DNA of 64,000 nucleotides from contig NZ_CP060295.1 in NCBI RefSeq assembly GCF_014302995.1, positions 4,455,501-4,519,500 on the forward strand. Reading direction: 5' to 3'. Position numbers and translations under genes: made by a program. How positions within the stretch are numbered: position 1 is the first letter of the stretch; each line of letters opens with the position of its first letter. Shown in pieces: positions 35,658-47,956 of this stretch. Source of the stretch: Variovorax sp. PAMC26660 (GTDB lineage Bacteria > Pseudomonadota > Gammaproteobacteria > Burkholderiales > Burkholderiaceae_C). The notes beneath the pieces are model-generated. The model saw only the letters and a list, made by a program, of their open reading frames with translations. It had not been told where the DNA came from and did not search any database.

Positions 35658-36962
35658 ATGTCCTCGCGCCCACCGCCTTCCTCGACGCCTTCCGGAGCCC
35701 AGGGCCTGCCCCATTCGATCGATTCGCCCGACATGTGCCGCGCCGGCCGCGAGCTGTTGTCGCTGGCGCTGATCGACGCGCGCAACCACACGCTGCATCT
35801 GCTGTCGCTCTATGAAGAGGCACTGGGCACCCAGGCGCTCATGGTGCCGCCCGTGCCGGAAGAGGAAGGCGTGGTGCCGCCGGTCTGGCTGGCCGGTCAC
35901 ATCGGCTGGTTTGCCGAGTGGTGGATCGGCCGCAACACGCAGCGCGCCTTCGGCGTGGATTGCCCCGTGCGGCCGACGCGGCTGGCGGCCATAGACCCCG
36001 GCGCCGACGATTGGTGGAACCCGGCGCAGAGCATGCCGGGGCGCCGCTGGTCCACGGACCTGCCCGACCTGGGCCAGACCAAGGCCTACCTGCTCGAAAC
36101 GCTGGAGAGCACGCTCGAGTTGCTCGAGCACGCGGCCGAGACCGATGCCGGCCTGTACTTCTATCGCCTGGCGCTGTTCCATGAAGACCTGCGCGGCGAG
36201 CAGTTCGTGGTGATGGCGCAGGCGCTGGGGCTGCCCCTGGGCGTCGAGCAGGCGCCCATCGCCGTCACGCGCGAGCCGCTGCTGCTGCCGGCCACGCGCT
36301 GGGAACTGGGCTCGTCCGCGAGCGGCTTCGCTTTTTCGCAGGAGCGCAGCGCGCACCGCATCGACGTGCCCGAGTTCGAGATCGATGCGCAACCCGTCAC
36401 CTGGAACCAGTACATCGAATTCGTCGACGATGGCGGCTACGACCGCGAGGCGCTGTGGCATGCCGACGGTTGGCGCTGGCTGGCCGCGCAGGTCGAGGGG
36501 CGGCGCGGGCCGCGCTACGTCGAGCAGATCGGCGTGGCGCGCAACGGCACCGGCGGCTCGGTGCTGCAGCAGCATTTTGGTTCCACGGTGCGCGCGGCCG
36601 GGCACCACAGCGCCGTGCACCTGAGCTGGTGGGAGGCCGATGCGTGGGCCCGCTGGGCGGGGCGCCGCATTGCCACCGAGGTCGAGTGGGAGATTGCGGC
36701 GCACGCGGCCGCGCGGCGCGGCTTTCGCTGGGCCGACGTGCATGAATGGACGGCAGGCACGCTGCAGCCCTGGCCCGGTTATCGCGCCGATCCGTGGAGC
36801 GCCGGTGGCGAGTTCGATCCCGAGGCGGCGTTCGGCCGGGCGCGCGTGCTGCGCGGTGCATCGTTCGCGACGCGTGCGCGCCTGCGTTCGCTCAAGCGCC
36901 GCAGCTTCGCGCTGCCCGAGCGCGACGACGGCTTCTTCGGTTTCCGGACCTGCGCGCTTTGA
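35658..36962 (+). CDS. EgtB/SenA-like SUMF1-fold enzyme with altered metal site
   Basis: 434 residues with an N-terminal DinB-like domain (about 30-190) and a C-terminal SUMF1/formylglycine-enzyme-like domain (about 220-434; RVLRGASFATRARLR and GFFGFRTC at the end). This is the layout of EgtB (ergothioneine) and SenA (selenoneine) non-heme iron enzymes. His81 in GHIGWFAEW and His175 fit two iron ligands, but the usual H-x3-H-x-E motif reads H175-E-D-L-R179-G-E181, so the third ligand position is arginine (CGC at 36192). No senB, senC, egtD or egtC gene is near. The start at 35658 is uncertain; ATG 35733 is possible. Activity may be lost or changed. Confidence 0.8.
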   Translation: MSSRPPPSSTPSGAQGLPHSIDSPDMCRAGRELLSLALIDARNHTLHLLSLYEEALGTQALMVPPVPEEEGVVPPVWLAGHIGWFAEWWIGRNTQRAFGVDCPVRPTRLAAIDPGADDWWNPAQSMPGRRWSTDLPDLGQTKAYLLETLESTLELLEHAAETDAGLYFYRLALFHEDLRGEQFVVMAQALGLPLGVEQAPIAVTREPLLLPATRWELGSSASGFAFSQERSAHRIDVPEFEIDAQPVTWNQYIEFVDDGGYDREALWHADGWRWLAAQVEGRRGPRYVEQIGVARNGTGGSVLQQHFGSTVRAAGHHSAVHLSWWEADAWARWAGRRIATEVEWEIAAHAAARRGFRWADVHEWTAGTLQPWPGYRADPWSAGGEFDPEAAFGRARVLRGASFATRARLRSLKRRSFALPERDDGFFGFRTCAL

Positions 36963-36965
36963 GCT

Positions 36966-38396
36966 TCAGCGCCCCGATGACAGCGGCGGCGCCACTTCTT
37001 CCAGCGGCTTGCGCTCCGCATCGGCCGCATGGCGCAAGGCCAGCAGCCCCGCGCCGATGACCAGCGCGGCGCCGATGCCGTAGCCCACCGTCACCGCGCC
37101 GCGGCTGCCGGTCTCGATCAGCAGGCCGAACAGCATCGGTGCCGCGAAGCCGCCCGCGCCCATGCCGATCGCATAGAAGATCGCGATGGCCATGGCCCGC
37201 ATCTCCAATGGGAACACCTCGCTCACCGTGAGGTAGGCCGAGCTTGCCGCCGCCGATGCCAGGAAGAACACCGCCGACCAGCACAGCGCCTGGCTGCGCG
37301 CATCGAGCCAGCCCGCCATGAAGGCCCAGCCCGTGAGCGCCAACCCCACGCCGGCCAGCACATAGGTCAGCGCGATCATCTTGCGCCGGCCCACGCTGTC
37401 GAACAGCGGGCCCAGCAGCAACGGCCCCAGCACATTGCCGAGCGCGAACGGAAAGATGTAGAGCGCCACGCTGCCTGCGGGCACGTCGTAGAAGCGCGTG
37501 AGCACCAGCGCGTAGGTGAAGAAGATCGCGTTGTAGAAGAAGGCCTGCGAGATCATCAGCGCGCCGGCCACCACGCTGCGCTGGCGGTAGTGCCTGAGCA
37601 GCACGCGCGCCACCTCGCGCATCGACGGGCTGCTGCTGCCCGCGGCCGTGTAGGTCACGTGGCCTTGCGGCGCCGGCAGCGGGCCGTGTTGTGCCTCGAC
37701 TTCGGCCTCGATGCGTTCGACAACGCGCCGTGCTTCGTCGGCCCGCCCATGCGCGATCAGCCAGCGCGGGCTTTCGGGCACGTCGCGCCGCACCAGCAGG
37801 ATGGCCACTGCCAGCACCGCGCCCAGCGCGAAGCCCGCACGCCAGCCCCACACCGGGCCGATCACCCGCGCGTCGAGCAGCACGAGGCTGAGCCCCGCAC
37901 CAAGTGCCGCGCCAATCCAGAAGCTGCCGTTGATTGCCAGGTTCACGCGCCCGCGCACCCGCGCCGGAATGAGTTCGTCGATGGCGGAGTTGATGGCCGC
38001 GTACTCGCCGCCGATGCCCAGCCCCGTGACGAAACGGCAGAGCGCAAAGAAGGCGAAGTTGGGCGAGAAGGCAGTGGCCAGCGTGCCCACCGTGTAGACC
38101 ACCAGCGTGATCAGAAAGAGCTTCTTGCGCCCGAGCCGATCGGTGAGCCGCCCGAAGATCAATGCGCCGATGACGGCGCCCGCGATGTAGACAGAGCCCG
38201 ATGCGCCGATCTCGCCGGCCGAAAGCCCGAGCGTATCGGGCCGCTCCAGCACCGCGCCGATGGAGCCCACCAGCGTGACTTCGAGCCCGTCGAGGATCCA
38301 GGCCACGCCCAGCGCGATCACCACGCGCCAATGCCAGCGCGACCACGGCAGGCGGTCGAGGCGGGCGGGGATGTCGCTGCGCAAAAGAGGGGGCAC
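36966..38396 (-). CDS. MFS transporter, metabolite:H+ symporter type
   Basis: 476-residue inner-membrane protein of the major facilitator superfamily with about twelve helices. Signatures are GRLTDRLGRKKLFLITLVVY (loop 2-3 motif), GIGGEYAAINSAIDELIP, VPESPRWLIAHGR, and a large central cytoplasmic loop. This pattern matches sugar or aromatic-acid/dicarboxylate symporters. The substrate is unknown. It ends four bases from the convergent EgtB/SenA-like gene and follows a LysR gene on the same strand. Confidence 0.92.
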   Translation of the reverse strand: MPPLLRSDIPARLDRLPWSRWHWRVVIALGVAWILDGLEVTLVGSIGAVLERPDTLGLSAGEIGASGSVYIAGAVIGALIFGRLTDRLGRKKLFLITLVVYTVGTLATAFSPNFAFFALCRFVTGLGIGGEYAAINSAIDELIPARVRGRVNLAINGSFWIGAALGAGLSLVLLDARVIGPVWGWRAGFALGAVLAVAILLVRRDVPESPRWLIAHGRADEARRVVERIEAEVEAQHGPLPAPQGHVTYTAAGSSSPSMREVARVLLRHYRQRSVVAGALMISQAFFYNAIFFTYALVLTRFYDVPAGSVALYIFPFALGNVLGPLLLGPLFDSVGRRKMIALTYVLAGVGLALTGWAFMAGWLDARSQALCWSAVFFLASAAASSAYLTVSEVFPLEMRAMAIAIFYAIGMGAGGFAAPMLFGLLIETGSRGAVTVGYGIGAALVIGAGLLALRHAADAERKPLEEVAPPLSSGR

Positions 38397-38500
38397 GCGG
38401 ATTCACTGGAGTGAAGGCCGGACCATTATGGAAAGCGCGCCGCCGTGCCCGCTGTAGGACCGCACCGTCCACTGGTGCGGCGCTCGCGGCATTCCGGCCG

Positions 38501-39373
38501 CTACGCCGGTGCGAGCGACACCGCGAACAACGCGCTGATCAGCGGCCTGTCCTGGCGCACCGACAGGCAGCACAGCGAGTAGCTGATCGACAGTTCCTCG
38601 TCATCGACCATGACTGCGGCGAGTCCCGGCAAGGGAATGAACTCCACCTGCGTGACGAAGCCGATGCCCATTCCGCTGGCCACCGCGTGCAGGATGGCCT
38701 CGCGGCTGTTGATTTCCATGACGCAGTTCACGCGCACGTTCTTCTGCTGGCACGCGCGCTCGACGCGCTGGCGGGTCTTCGAGCCGGGCTCCCGAAGGAT
38801 CACCATTTCGCCTTCGATATCCTGCGTGGTGATCGATGCACGCCGCGTCCACGGATGATCCGCCGGAACCACCGCAATGATCCGCTCGTTGCGAAAGGGA
38901 ACGGTATGCAAGCCCTCGATGGGCGGTGGTTCGGCCACGATGCCGACATCGATGTCGAAGTCCTGCAGCCCGTGCAGGGTCGATTCCTCCGATCCGATGG
39001 AGATCGTCAGCTCCAGCGATGCATGCGCGCGTTTGAAGTTGCGCGCCAGCTCCAGGGCAATCGGCGGAGACACCGCACCGACGCGAACCAGTCCGGCTTC
39101 GAGCTTGTGCGCGTTCTGCAGGAACTGGATGGCTTCTTCCTCCTGGCCGAAGAGGCCCTGGGTGATGCCATAGAGCCGCTCGCCCGTTGCGGTCAGTCGC
39201 ACGGTGCGCCCGCCGCGAAGGAACAGCTCCACGTTGAAGCGCTCTTCCAGTGCCTTGACCTGATCGGTTACCGTGGGCTGACCGATGTGCAGGTATTGCG
39301 CGGCCGACGTAAAGCCGCCGGTCTTGGCGACAGCGTGAAAGCAGCGGATCCACTTGTAGTACTGGTGAAACAT
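38501..39373 (-). CDS. LysR family regulator next to the phosphonate cluster
   Basis: 290 residues, LysR-type. The winged helix is at about residues 5-60 (AVAKTGGFTSAAQYLHIGQP), followed by LRGGRTVRLTATGERL and an effector-binding domain with PLISALFAVSLAPA at the C-terminus. The start at 39373 (MFHQYYKWIRCFHAV) is preferred; the open frame upstream is in the intergenic region. It is transcribed divergently from the iron-type alcohol dehydrogenase that opens the phosphonate cluster, so it probably regulates that cluster. The 245-base region between them likely holds both promoters. Confidence 0.9.
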   Translation of the reverse strand: MFHQYYKWIRCFHAVAKTGGFTSAAQYLHIGQPTVTDQVKALEERFNVELFLRGGRTVRLTATGERLYGITQGLFGQEEEAIQFLQNAHKLEAGLVRVGAVSPPIALELARNFKRAHASLELTISIGSEESTLHGLQDFDIDVGIVAEPPPIEGLHTVPFRNERIIAVVPADHPWTRRASITTQDIEGEMVILREPGSKTRQRVERACQQKNVRVNCVMEINSREAILHAVASGMGIGFVTQVEFIPLPGLAAVMVDDEELSISYSLCCLSVRQDRPLISALFAVSLAPA

Positions 39374-39618
39374 GGGCAGGTTTTGAAAGGCGGTGGCGCG
39401 TGAGCGGCTGAAGCCTCTCACATCCGGGCCCCGGTCGGCATGCGCGCTTTCCCCGTGATCGCGCGGGCGAATGCCATCCATCGGTTTTCGACCATGCCGG
39501 CGTCAGAAATGCGATTGGACGGGGCAGCGGGCGGCTTTGACACTTGCATCCATTCAAGAACGCGCGGCACAGCGCGATGCAGGAAGAAGCAAACAAACAA
39601 CCACGCGAGACAAAGCCG

Positions 39619-40722
39619 ATGCCCCATGCTTTTCACAACCCTGTTTCCGTCCATTGCGGTCGAGGAAGCCTCGAGCAGTTGCCCTCGATCCTTGCCGGCC
39701 GCCGTGTCGTCGTCGTCACCTTTCCCGAAGCGCGCGCGCTGGGCCTTGTTGCCCGCCTCGAAGCACTTCTGGGGGACGCCCTGGTCACGGTGATCGACGA
39801 CGTGCGGCCCAACCCCGATGTGGCGCACTTGGCCGGGCTCTACAACAGCTTCTGGCAATCCGACACCAGTGGCGATGCAAGTTGCGACGCCATCGTTGCG
39901 GTGGGCGGCGGCAGCGCCATCGACACAGCTAAGGCCTTGATGGTCGGCACTGGCAGCGGACAGTTCGATGAACTCATCGGCCTGCTCGCCACGGGAAAAC
40001 CCTTTGTGCCCGCCAGCGTCAAATCGCTGATCGCGGTGCCGACCACTGCGGGCACAGGCAGCGAAGTGACGCCCTGGGCCACGATCTGGGACACCGCGAA
40101 CCAGAAGAAGTACTCGCTGCATCTGGAGGCCACGTGGCCCGAAGCGGCCATCGTGGACCCTGAGCTGATGCTTTCGGTGCCAGCGGGAATCACGGTGTCC
40201 ACCGGGCTCGATGCGCTCTCCCATGCGCTGGAGTCGGTGTGGAACGTGAACGCAAATCCCATCTCCGACACCTTCGCGGTGTCTGCGGTGCAAGACATCT
40301 TCGAGTGCCTGCCAGCCCTTCTGGCCGACCTCGGAAACATCGCGCTGCGCGAGCGCATGTCGCTCGCCGCGCTCAAGGCGGGCATGGCGTTCTCCAACAC
40401 GAAGACCGCGCTGGCCCATTCGATCTCGTACGAGATGACGCTGCGCCACGGGCTGGCGCACGGCATCGCGTGCTCCTTCACCTTGCCGCTCGTGCTTGAA
40501 AAAGCCTGGGCCAAGTCGCCCGACCGCGACCGCACGCTGCAGCAGTTGTTCGGCCCGGACCTGTCCGCCGCGACGCGGCGCCTGCGCGACTTTCTGCAGA
40601 GCCTCGGCGTGAAGACCGAGTTTGCCGACTACGGCGTGGCTGACGGCGAGGCCGCGGCGATGATCGCGCGCGCCATGGAAGGCGCGCGTGGCAAGAACTT
40701 CATCGGGGCGGTGCCCGCCTAG
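39619..40722 (+). CDS. Iron-type alcohol dehydrogenase, probable phosphonoacetaldehyde reductase/hydroxyethylphosphonate dehydrogenase
   Basis: 367-residue class III (iron-containing) alcohol dehydrogenase. The nucleotide motif is GGGSAIDTAKAL and the metal site is supplied by the D in that segment, SHALESVWN and RHGLAHGIA histidines. ATG 39619 (MPHAFHNPVSV) follows GAGACAAAG and is the family-like start; 39577 is possible. It is the first gene before a phosphonate transporter, phnA and phnY, so the likely reaction is 2-hydroxyethylphosphonate to phosphonoacetaldehyde, or the reverse. Related enzymes act as phosphonoacetaldehyde reductases in phosphonate biosynthesis. The physiological direction is inference. 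Confidence 0.8.
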   Translation: MPHAFHNPVSVHCGRGSLEQLPSILAGRRVVVVTFPEARALGLVARLEALLGDALVTVIDDVRPNPDVAHLAGLYNSFWQSDTSGDASCDAIVAVGGGSAIDTAKALMVGTGSGQFDELIGLLATGKPFVPASVKSLIAVPTTAGTGSEVTPWATIWDTANQKKYSLHLEATWPEAAIVDPELMLSVPAGITVSTGLDALSHALESVWNVNANPISDTFAVSAVQDIFECLPALLADLGNIALRERMSLAALKAGMAFSNTKTALAHSISYEMTLRHGLAHGIACSFTLPLVLEKAWAKSPDRDRTLQQLFGPDLSAATRRLRDFLQSLGVKTEFADYGVADGEAAAMIARAMEGARGKNFIGAVPA

Positions 40723-40837
40723 ATGATTCGGAGTGCCGGGTGCTGTGGGTATGCGCGCGGCCAGGACAGCAAAAACAGATGCCGGCCTTTGAGCCGGTCC
40801 CACGGGCCCCACGCCCGTCAAGAAATGGAGACAAACC

Positions 40838-43419
<2,582 letters not shown>

Positions 43420-43450
43420 CGCAAACGCCTTCCGGAGCAAGAAGCACCCC

Positions 43451-44899
43451 ATGAGCCAAGCCACCCTGAAGCCAGGCACCATCCACCGCGAAGCCCTGCG
43501 CATCGCCGGTGAGCGCGTCCACCGCGACCGCGTGATCGAGGTGACCTACCCCTACACCGGCGAAGTCATCGCCACCGTGCCCAAGGCCACGCTGGACGAC
43601 GTGCGCAATGCGCTTCGCATCGCCCGCGACTACAAGTCCACGCTCACCCGCTACGAGCGCTACAAGATCCTCATGCGCGCAGGCGAGATCATCGCTTCGC
43701 GCCTGGACGAGATCTCGCGCACCATCACGCTCGAGTCGGGCCTCTCGCGCAAGGACTCGCTGTACGAGGTGGGCCGTGCCTCCGACGTGCTGCTGTTCGC
43801 CGCCAACCAGGCACTGGTGGACGACGGCCAGGTGTTCTCCTGCGACCTCACGCACCACGGCAAGAGCCGCAAGGTCTACACGCTGCGCGAACCCCTGCTG
43901 GGCGCCATCACCGCCATCACCCCGTTCAACCATCCGCTGAACCAGGTGATCCACAAGGTGGCGCCGGCCATTGCGACCAACAACCGCATCGTGCTCAAGC
44001 CCAGCGAGAAGACGCCGCTCACGGCCTTCCTGCTGGCCGACATCCTGTATGAAGCGGGCCTGCCGCCGCAGATGCTGTCGGTGCTCACGGGTGACCCGGC
44101 CGAGATTGCCGACGAACTGCTCACCAACGCCGACGTCGACCTGGTCACCTTCACCGGTGGCGTGCCGATCGGCAAGTACATCTCGGGCAAGGCGGTCTAC
44201 AAGCGCCAGATCCTGGAGCTGGGGGGCAACGATCCGATCATCGTGATGGAAGACGCGGATGTGGAAGAGGCGGCCACGCTGGCGGCCAACGGTTCGTACA
44301 AGAACTCGGGCCAGCGCTGCACGGCGGTCAAGCGCATGCTGGTGCACGAATCCGTGGCGGATCAGTTCGTCGAGCTGCTGGTGGCCAAGACCAAGGCGCT
44401 GAAGTACGGCGACCCGATGGACCCGGACACCGACATGGGCACGGTGATCGACGAGGCTGCCGCCAGGCAGTTCGAGGCGGTGGTCAACGAGGCCATCGCG
44501 GCCGGTGCCAAGCTCTTGTACGGCAACGAGCGCAGGGGCGCGCTGTATTCGCCCACAGTGCTCGACCACGTGGACCCCGAGATGACAGTGGCCAAGCACG
44601 AGACCTTCGGGCCGGTCTCGCCGGTGATCCGCTTCAAGACCATCGAAGAAGCGATCCGCATCTCCAACGGCACGGCCTATGGCCTGTCCTCGGCGGTGTG
44701 CACCAACCGGCTGGACTACATCACGCGCTTCATCCGCGAGCTGAACGTGGGCAGCGTCAATGTGCGCGAGGTGCCGGGCTACCGGCTGGAGCTGACGCCC
44801 TTCGGCGGCATCAAGGACTCGGGCCTGGGCTACAAGGAAGGCGTGCTCGAAGCCATGAAGAGCTTTACCAACTGCAAGACCTATTCGTTGCCCTGGTAG
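43451..44899 (+). CDS. phnY: Phosphonoacetaldehyde dehydrogenase
   Basis: 482-residue aldehyde dehydrogenase. The catalytic cysteine is in NSGQRCTAVKR, the general base region is LELGGNDP, and the NAD region is TFTGGVPIGKYI. In phosphonate degraders PhnY converts phosphonoacetaldehyde to phosphonoacetate, the substrate of the adjacent PhnA. The gene sits directly after phnA on the same strand and ends at a strong hairpin. The identity rests on gene order plus family pattern; the protein lacks any other characteristic alternative such as mmsA. Confidence 0.88.
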   Translation: MSQATLKPGTIHREALRIAGERVHRDRVIEVTYPYTGEVIATVPKATLDDVRNALRIARDYKSTLTRYERYKILMRAGEIIASRLDEISRTITLESGLSRKDSLYEVGRASDVLLFAANQALVDDGQVFSCDLTHHGKSRKVYTLREPLLGAITAITPFNHPLNQVIHKVAPAIATNNRIVLKPSEKTPLTAFLLADILYEAGLPPQMLSVLTGDPAEIADELLTNADVDLVTFTGGVPIGKYISGKAVYKRQILELGGNDPIIVMEDADVEEAATLAANGSYKNSGQRCTAVKRMLVHESVADQFVELLVAKTKALKYGDPMDPDTDMGTVIDEAAARQFEAVVNEAIAAGAKLLYGNERRGALYSPTVLDHVDPEMTVAKHETFGPVSPVIRFKTIEEAIRISNGTAYGLSSAVCTNRLDYITRFIRELNVGSVNVREVPGYRLELTPFGGIKDSGLGYKEGVLEAMKSFTNCKTYSLPW

Positions 44900-44908
44900 A
44901 AAAACGAA

Positions 44909-44945
44909 TGCCGCAGGCCAGGCCCACAAGGCCTGGCCTGCGGCA
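44909..44945. terminator. Hairpin terminator between phnY and mmsA
   Basis: TGCCGCAGGCCAGGC-CCACAAG-GCCTGGCCTGCGGCA, a perfect 15-bp stem starting ten bases after phnY. Read from the minus strand it is followed by TTCGTTTTT, so it terminates mmsA and can block plus-strand readthrough as well. Confidence 0.8.
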
Positions 44946-44956
44946 AGTTCAAGGCC

Positions 44957-46474
44957 TCAGCGGTTCGACGGAAATGCGAACACCGCGCCTTCGCGCACAC
45001 CGGCCGAGGGCCAGCGCTGCGTGATGGTCTTGCGCTTGGTGTAGAAGCGCACGGCGTCCGGGCCGTAGGCGTGCAGGTCGCCGAACAGCGAGCGCTTCCA
45101 GCCGCCGAAGGAGTGGTACGCCACGGGCACCGGCAGCGGCACGTTGATGCCGACCATGCCGACCTGGATGTTGTCGCTGAACCAGCGCGCAGCCTCACCG
45201 TCGCGCGTGAAGAGGCAGGTGCCGTTGCCGTACTCGTGCGCGTCGATCATGGCCATGGCTTCTTCGAGCGTCTTCACGCGCACCACGCCGAGCACCGGGC
45301 CGAAGATTTCTTCCTGGTAGATCGTCATGCCGGGCTTCACGCCGTCGAACAGGCAAGGGCCGAGGTAGTAGCCGCCGTCATGGCCTTCGACCTTGACGCC
45401 GCGGCCGTCGACCACGAGCTTCGCGCCGGCCGCCACGCCCGCATCGACAAAAGCCTTGACCTTCTCGAAGTGCGGCTTGGTGACCAGCGGGCCCATGTCG
45501 TTGCCGTTGTCGTTGCCGGGGCCTACCTTCATCTTCGCGATCTCGGCCTTCAGGCCCGCGACCACTGCGTCACCCGTGTCGTCGCCGATGGCCACGACCA
45601 GCGGGATCGCCATGCAGCGCTCGCCGCACGAGCCGTAGGCCGCGCCCATCAGCGCACTCACGGCGTTGCCGATGTCGGCGTCGGGCATGACCACCGCGAA
45701 GTTTTTCGCGCCGCCCAGCGCCTGCACACGCTTGCCGTGCGCGCAGCCGGTGGTGTAGATGTATTCGGCAATCGCGGTGGAGCCGACGAAGCTCACGGCC
45801 TTCACGCGCGGATCGGTCAGGAGCGTGTCGACGGCCTCCTTGTCGCCGTTGACCACGTTCAGCACGCCCGGCGGCAGGCCGGCTTCGAGCGCCAGCTCGG
45901 CCACCAGCAAGGTGGAGGAGGGCGTGCGCTCCGAGGGCTTCAGCACGAAGGTGTTGCCGCAGGCCACGGCCATCGGCCACATCCACAGCGGCACCATCAC
46001 CGGGAAGTTGAACGGCGTGATGCCGGCCGTGACGCCCATGGCCTGGAACTCGCTCCACGAGTCGATGGCCGGGCCGACGTTCTTGCTGTGCTCACCCTTG
46101 AGCAGCTCGGGTGCGTAGCTCGCGTACTCGACGTTCTCGATGCCGCGCTGCAACTCGCCGTGCGCGTCTGACAACACCTTGCCGTGCTCTGCCGTGATGA
46201 GCGCAGCGATGCGGTCGGCATTGGCCTCGAGCAGCGTCTTGAGCTTGCTCATCACGCGGGCGCGCTTGAGCGGCGGCGTGTTGCGCCAGGCCGGAAAGGC
46301 GGCCTGCGCCGACGCGATGGCCTGCTCGACCGTGAGCTTGTCGGCCAGCGCGACGCTCTTGTCCGAGAAGCCCGTGGCCGGATCGAACACCGGCTGCACG
46401 CGGGTGCCGCCGCCGACGTGCTTGCCGTCGATGAAGTGGCCGATGGTGGCCGTGACGTTCTTGTCGTGTTGCAT
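44957..46474 (-). CDS. mmsA: Methylmalonate-semialdehyde dehydrogenase (acylating)
   Basis: 505-residue NAD-dependent aldehyde dehydrogenase that converts methylmalonate or malonate semialdehyde to propionyl-CoA or acetyl-CoA. GSCGERCMAIPL contains the catalytic cysteine, QALGGAKNFAVVMPDA replaces the usual ELGG, and PFNFPVMVPLWM is the MmsA-type segment. It lies directly downstream of an omega-amino acid aminotransferase on the same strand, so the pair probably degrades beta-alanine or beta-aminoisobutyrate. Confidence 0.94.
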   Translation of the reverse strand: MQHDKNVTATIGHFIDGKHVGGGTRVQPVFDPATGFSDKSVALADKLTVEQAIASAQAAFPAWRNTPPLKRARVMSKLKTLLEANADRIAALITAEHGKVLSDAHGELQRGIENVEYASYAPELLKGEHSKNVGPAIDSWSEFQAMGVTAGITPFNFPVMVPLWMWPMAVACGNTFVLKPSERTPSSTLLVAELALEAGLPPGVLNVVNGDKEAVDTLLTDPRVKAVSFVGSTAIAEYIYTTGCAHGKRVQALGGAKNFAVVMPDADIGNAVSALMGAAYGSCGERCMAIPLVVAIGDDTGDAVVAGLKAEIAKMKVGPGNDNGNDMGPLVTKPHFEKVKAFVDAGVAAGAKLVVDGRGVKVEGHDGGYYLGPCLFDGVKPGMTIYQEEIFGPVLGVVRVKTLEEAMAMIDAHEYGNGTCLFTRDGEAARWFSDNIQVGMVGINVPLPVPVAYHSFGGWKRSLFGDLHAYGPDAVRFYTKRKTITQRWPSAGVREGAVFAFPSNR

Positions 46475-46494
46475 GGTGAGTGCCCTGCTGCGGA

Positions 46495-47850
46495 TCAGTT
46501 GGTTTCGGCGAGGGCGTCGGCCAGCGCGTTGACCATGCGGTCGATCTCGGCCTTCTCGGAAATGAAGGGCGGTGCGAGCTGGATGGTGTCGCCGCCGTAG
46601 CGCACGTAGAAGCCCTTCTTCCAGCAGTTCATTGCGATCTCGTAGGGGCGGCGTGCGGGCTCGCCCGGCAGCGCGGCGATCGTCAGGCCAGCGGCGAGGC
46701 CGAAGTTGCGGATGTCGGTCACGTGCTTGCTGCCCTTGAGGCTGTGCACCGCGTTCTCGAAGTGCGGGGCCAGCGTCTGCACGCGGCCGATCATGTCTTC
46801 CTTTTGCAGCACGTCGAGCGCGGCGATGCCGGCGGCGCAGGCCACCGGGTGCGCGCCGTAGGTGTAGCCGTGCGGGAACTCGAGCATGTAGTCAGGGCCG
46901 CCCGCTGCCATGAAGGTGTCGTAGATGTCCTTGTTGGCGACCACGGCGCCCAGCGGCTGCGCGCCGTTGGTGACCTGCTTGGCGATGTTCATGATGTCGG
47001 GCGTCACGCCGAAGGCATCCGCACCCGTGAGCGCGCCGCAGCGGCCGAAACCGGTGATCACTTCATCAAAGATCAGCAGGATGTTGTTGGCGGTGCAGAT
47101 GTCGCGCAGGCGCTTGAGGTAGCCCTTGGGCGGAATCACCACGCCGGCCGAACCGGCGAAGGGCTCGACGATCACGGCCGCGATGTTCGATGCGTCGTGC
47201 AGCGCGATCAGGTCGAGCAGGCGGTCGGCCAGATCGGCACCGTTGTCGGACATGCCGCGCGTGAAGGCGTTCGATGCAAGTTGGGTGTGCGGCAGGTGGT
47301 CGGCTTCGACGCCCTGGCCGAACAGCTTGCGGTTGGCCGCGATGCCGCCCACCGAGATGCCGCCGAAGTTGACGCCGTGGTAGCCCTTCTCGCGGCCGAT
47401 CAGGCGCGTCTTGCTGGCCAGGCCCTTGGTGCGCCAGTAGGCACGCGCCATCTTCAGCGAGGTGTCGGCGGCTTCGGAGCCCGAGCCGGTGAAGAACACG
47501 TAGTCCAGGCCTGCGGGCGTCAGTTCCTTGATCTTGTTGGCCAGCTCGAAGGAGAGCGGGTGGCCGAACTGGAAGGCGGGCGAGTAGTCGAGCTTGGCGA
47601 TCTGGCGACTCACGGCTTCGGTGATTTCGGGGCGGCCATGGCCCAGGCCCGAGCACCAAAGGCCCGAGAGGCCGTCGAAGATCTTGCGGCCGTCGCTGTC
47701 GGTGAAGTAGGCGCCCTTGGCCTCCACGATGATCCGCGGATCGGCCTTGAAGCTGCGGTTGGCCGTGTAGGGCATCCAGTGCGCGTCGAGCCAGGCGGCG
47801 TCGGTGCGCGCGGTGGAGGTCGGTTCGATGGCGGGCGTTGCGAGGGTCAT
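46495..47850 (-). CDS. Class III aminotransferase, beta-alanine/omega-amino acid:pyruvate type
   Basis: 451-residue PLP enzyme, class III. The PLP lysine is in NIAKQVTNGAQPLG; DEVITGFGRCG carries the conserved aspartate; SGSEAADTSLKMARAYW binds the phosphate. The pattern fits omega-amino acid:pyruvate aminotransferase (BauA type). It lies 20 bases before mmsA, and together they would turn beta-alanine into malonate semialdehyde and then acetyl-CoA. ATG 47850 (MTLATPAIEP) is preferred; the upstream frame is antisense to the divergent LysR gene. Confidence 0.93.
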   Translation of the reverse strand: MTLATPAIEPTSTARTDAAWLDAHWMPYTANRSFKADPRIIVEAKGAYFTDSDGRKIFDGLSGLWCSGLGHGRPEITEAVSRQIAKLDYSPAFQFGHPLSFELANKIKELTPAGLDYVFFTGSGSEAADTSLKMARAYWRTKGLASKTRLIGREKGYHGVNFGGISVGGIAANRKLFGQGVEADHLPHTQLASNAFTRGMSDNGADLADRLLDLIALHDASNIAAVIVEPFAGSAGVVIPPKGYLKRLRDICTANNILLIFDEVITGFGRCGALTGADAFGVTPDIMNIAKQVTNGAQPLGAVVANKDIYDTFMAAGGPDYMLEFPHGYTYGAHPVACAAGIAALDVLQKEDMIGRVQTLAPHFENAVHSLKGSKHVTDIRNFGLAAGLTIAALPGEPARRPYEIAMNCWKKGFYVRYGGDTIQLAPPFISEKAEIDRMVNALADALAETN

Positions 47851-47956
47851 GGCGCTTCCCGCGCAGGGCGGGCTCCGGAGGTGAAGGGATGTGCCGATTG
47901 TTCGCAGAGCCTTCAGTGTGGAGAATGGCGCAATATCAATGTTCACTTGACGATTT

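Noticed and set aside
35658..36962. A complete selenoneine or ergothioneine pathway
   Set aside because: No senB, senC, egtD or egtC gene is nearby and a metal ligand is altered, so only a relationship to SenA/EgtB is claimed.
46495..47850. The class III aminotransferase as the missing PhnW of the phosphonate cluster
   Set aside because: PhnW is a class V enzyme; this gene is class III, faces the other way, and is paired with mmsA, which fits beta-alanine breakdown.
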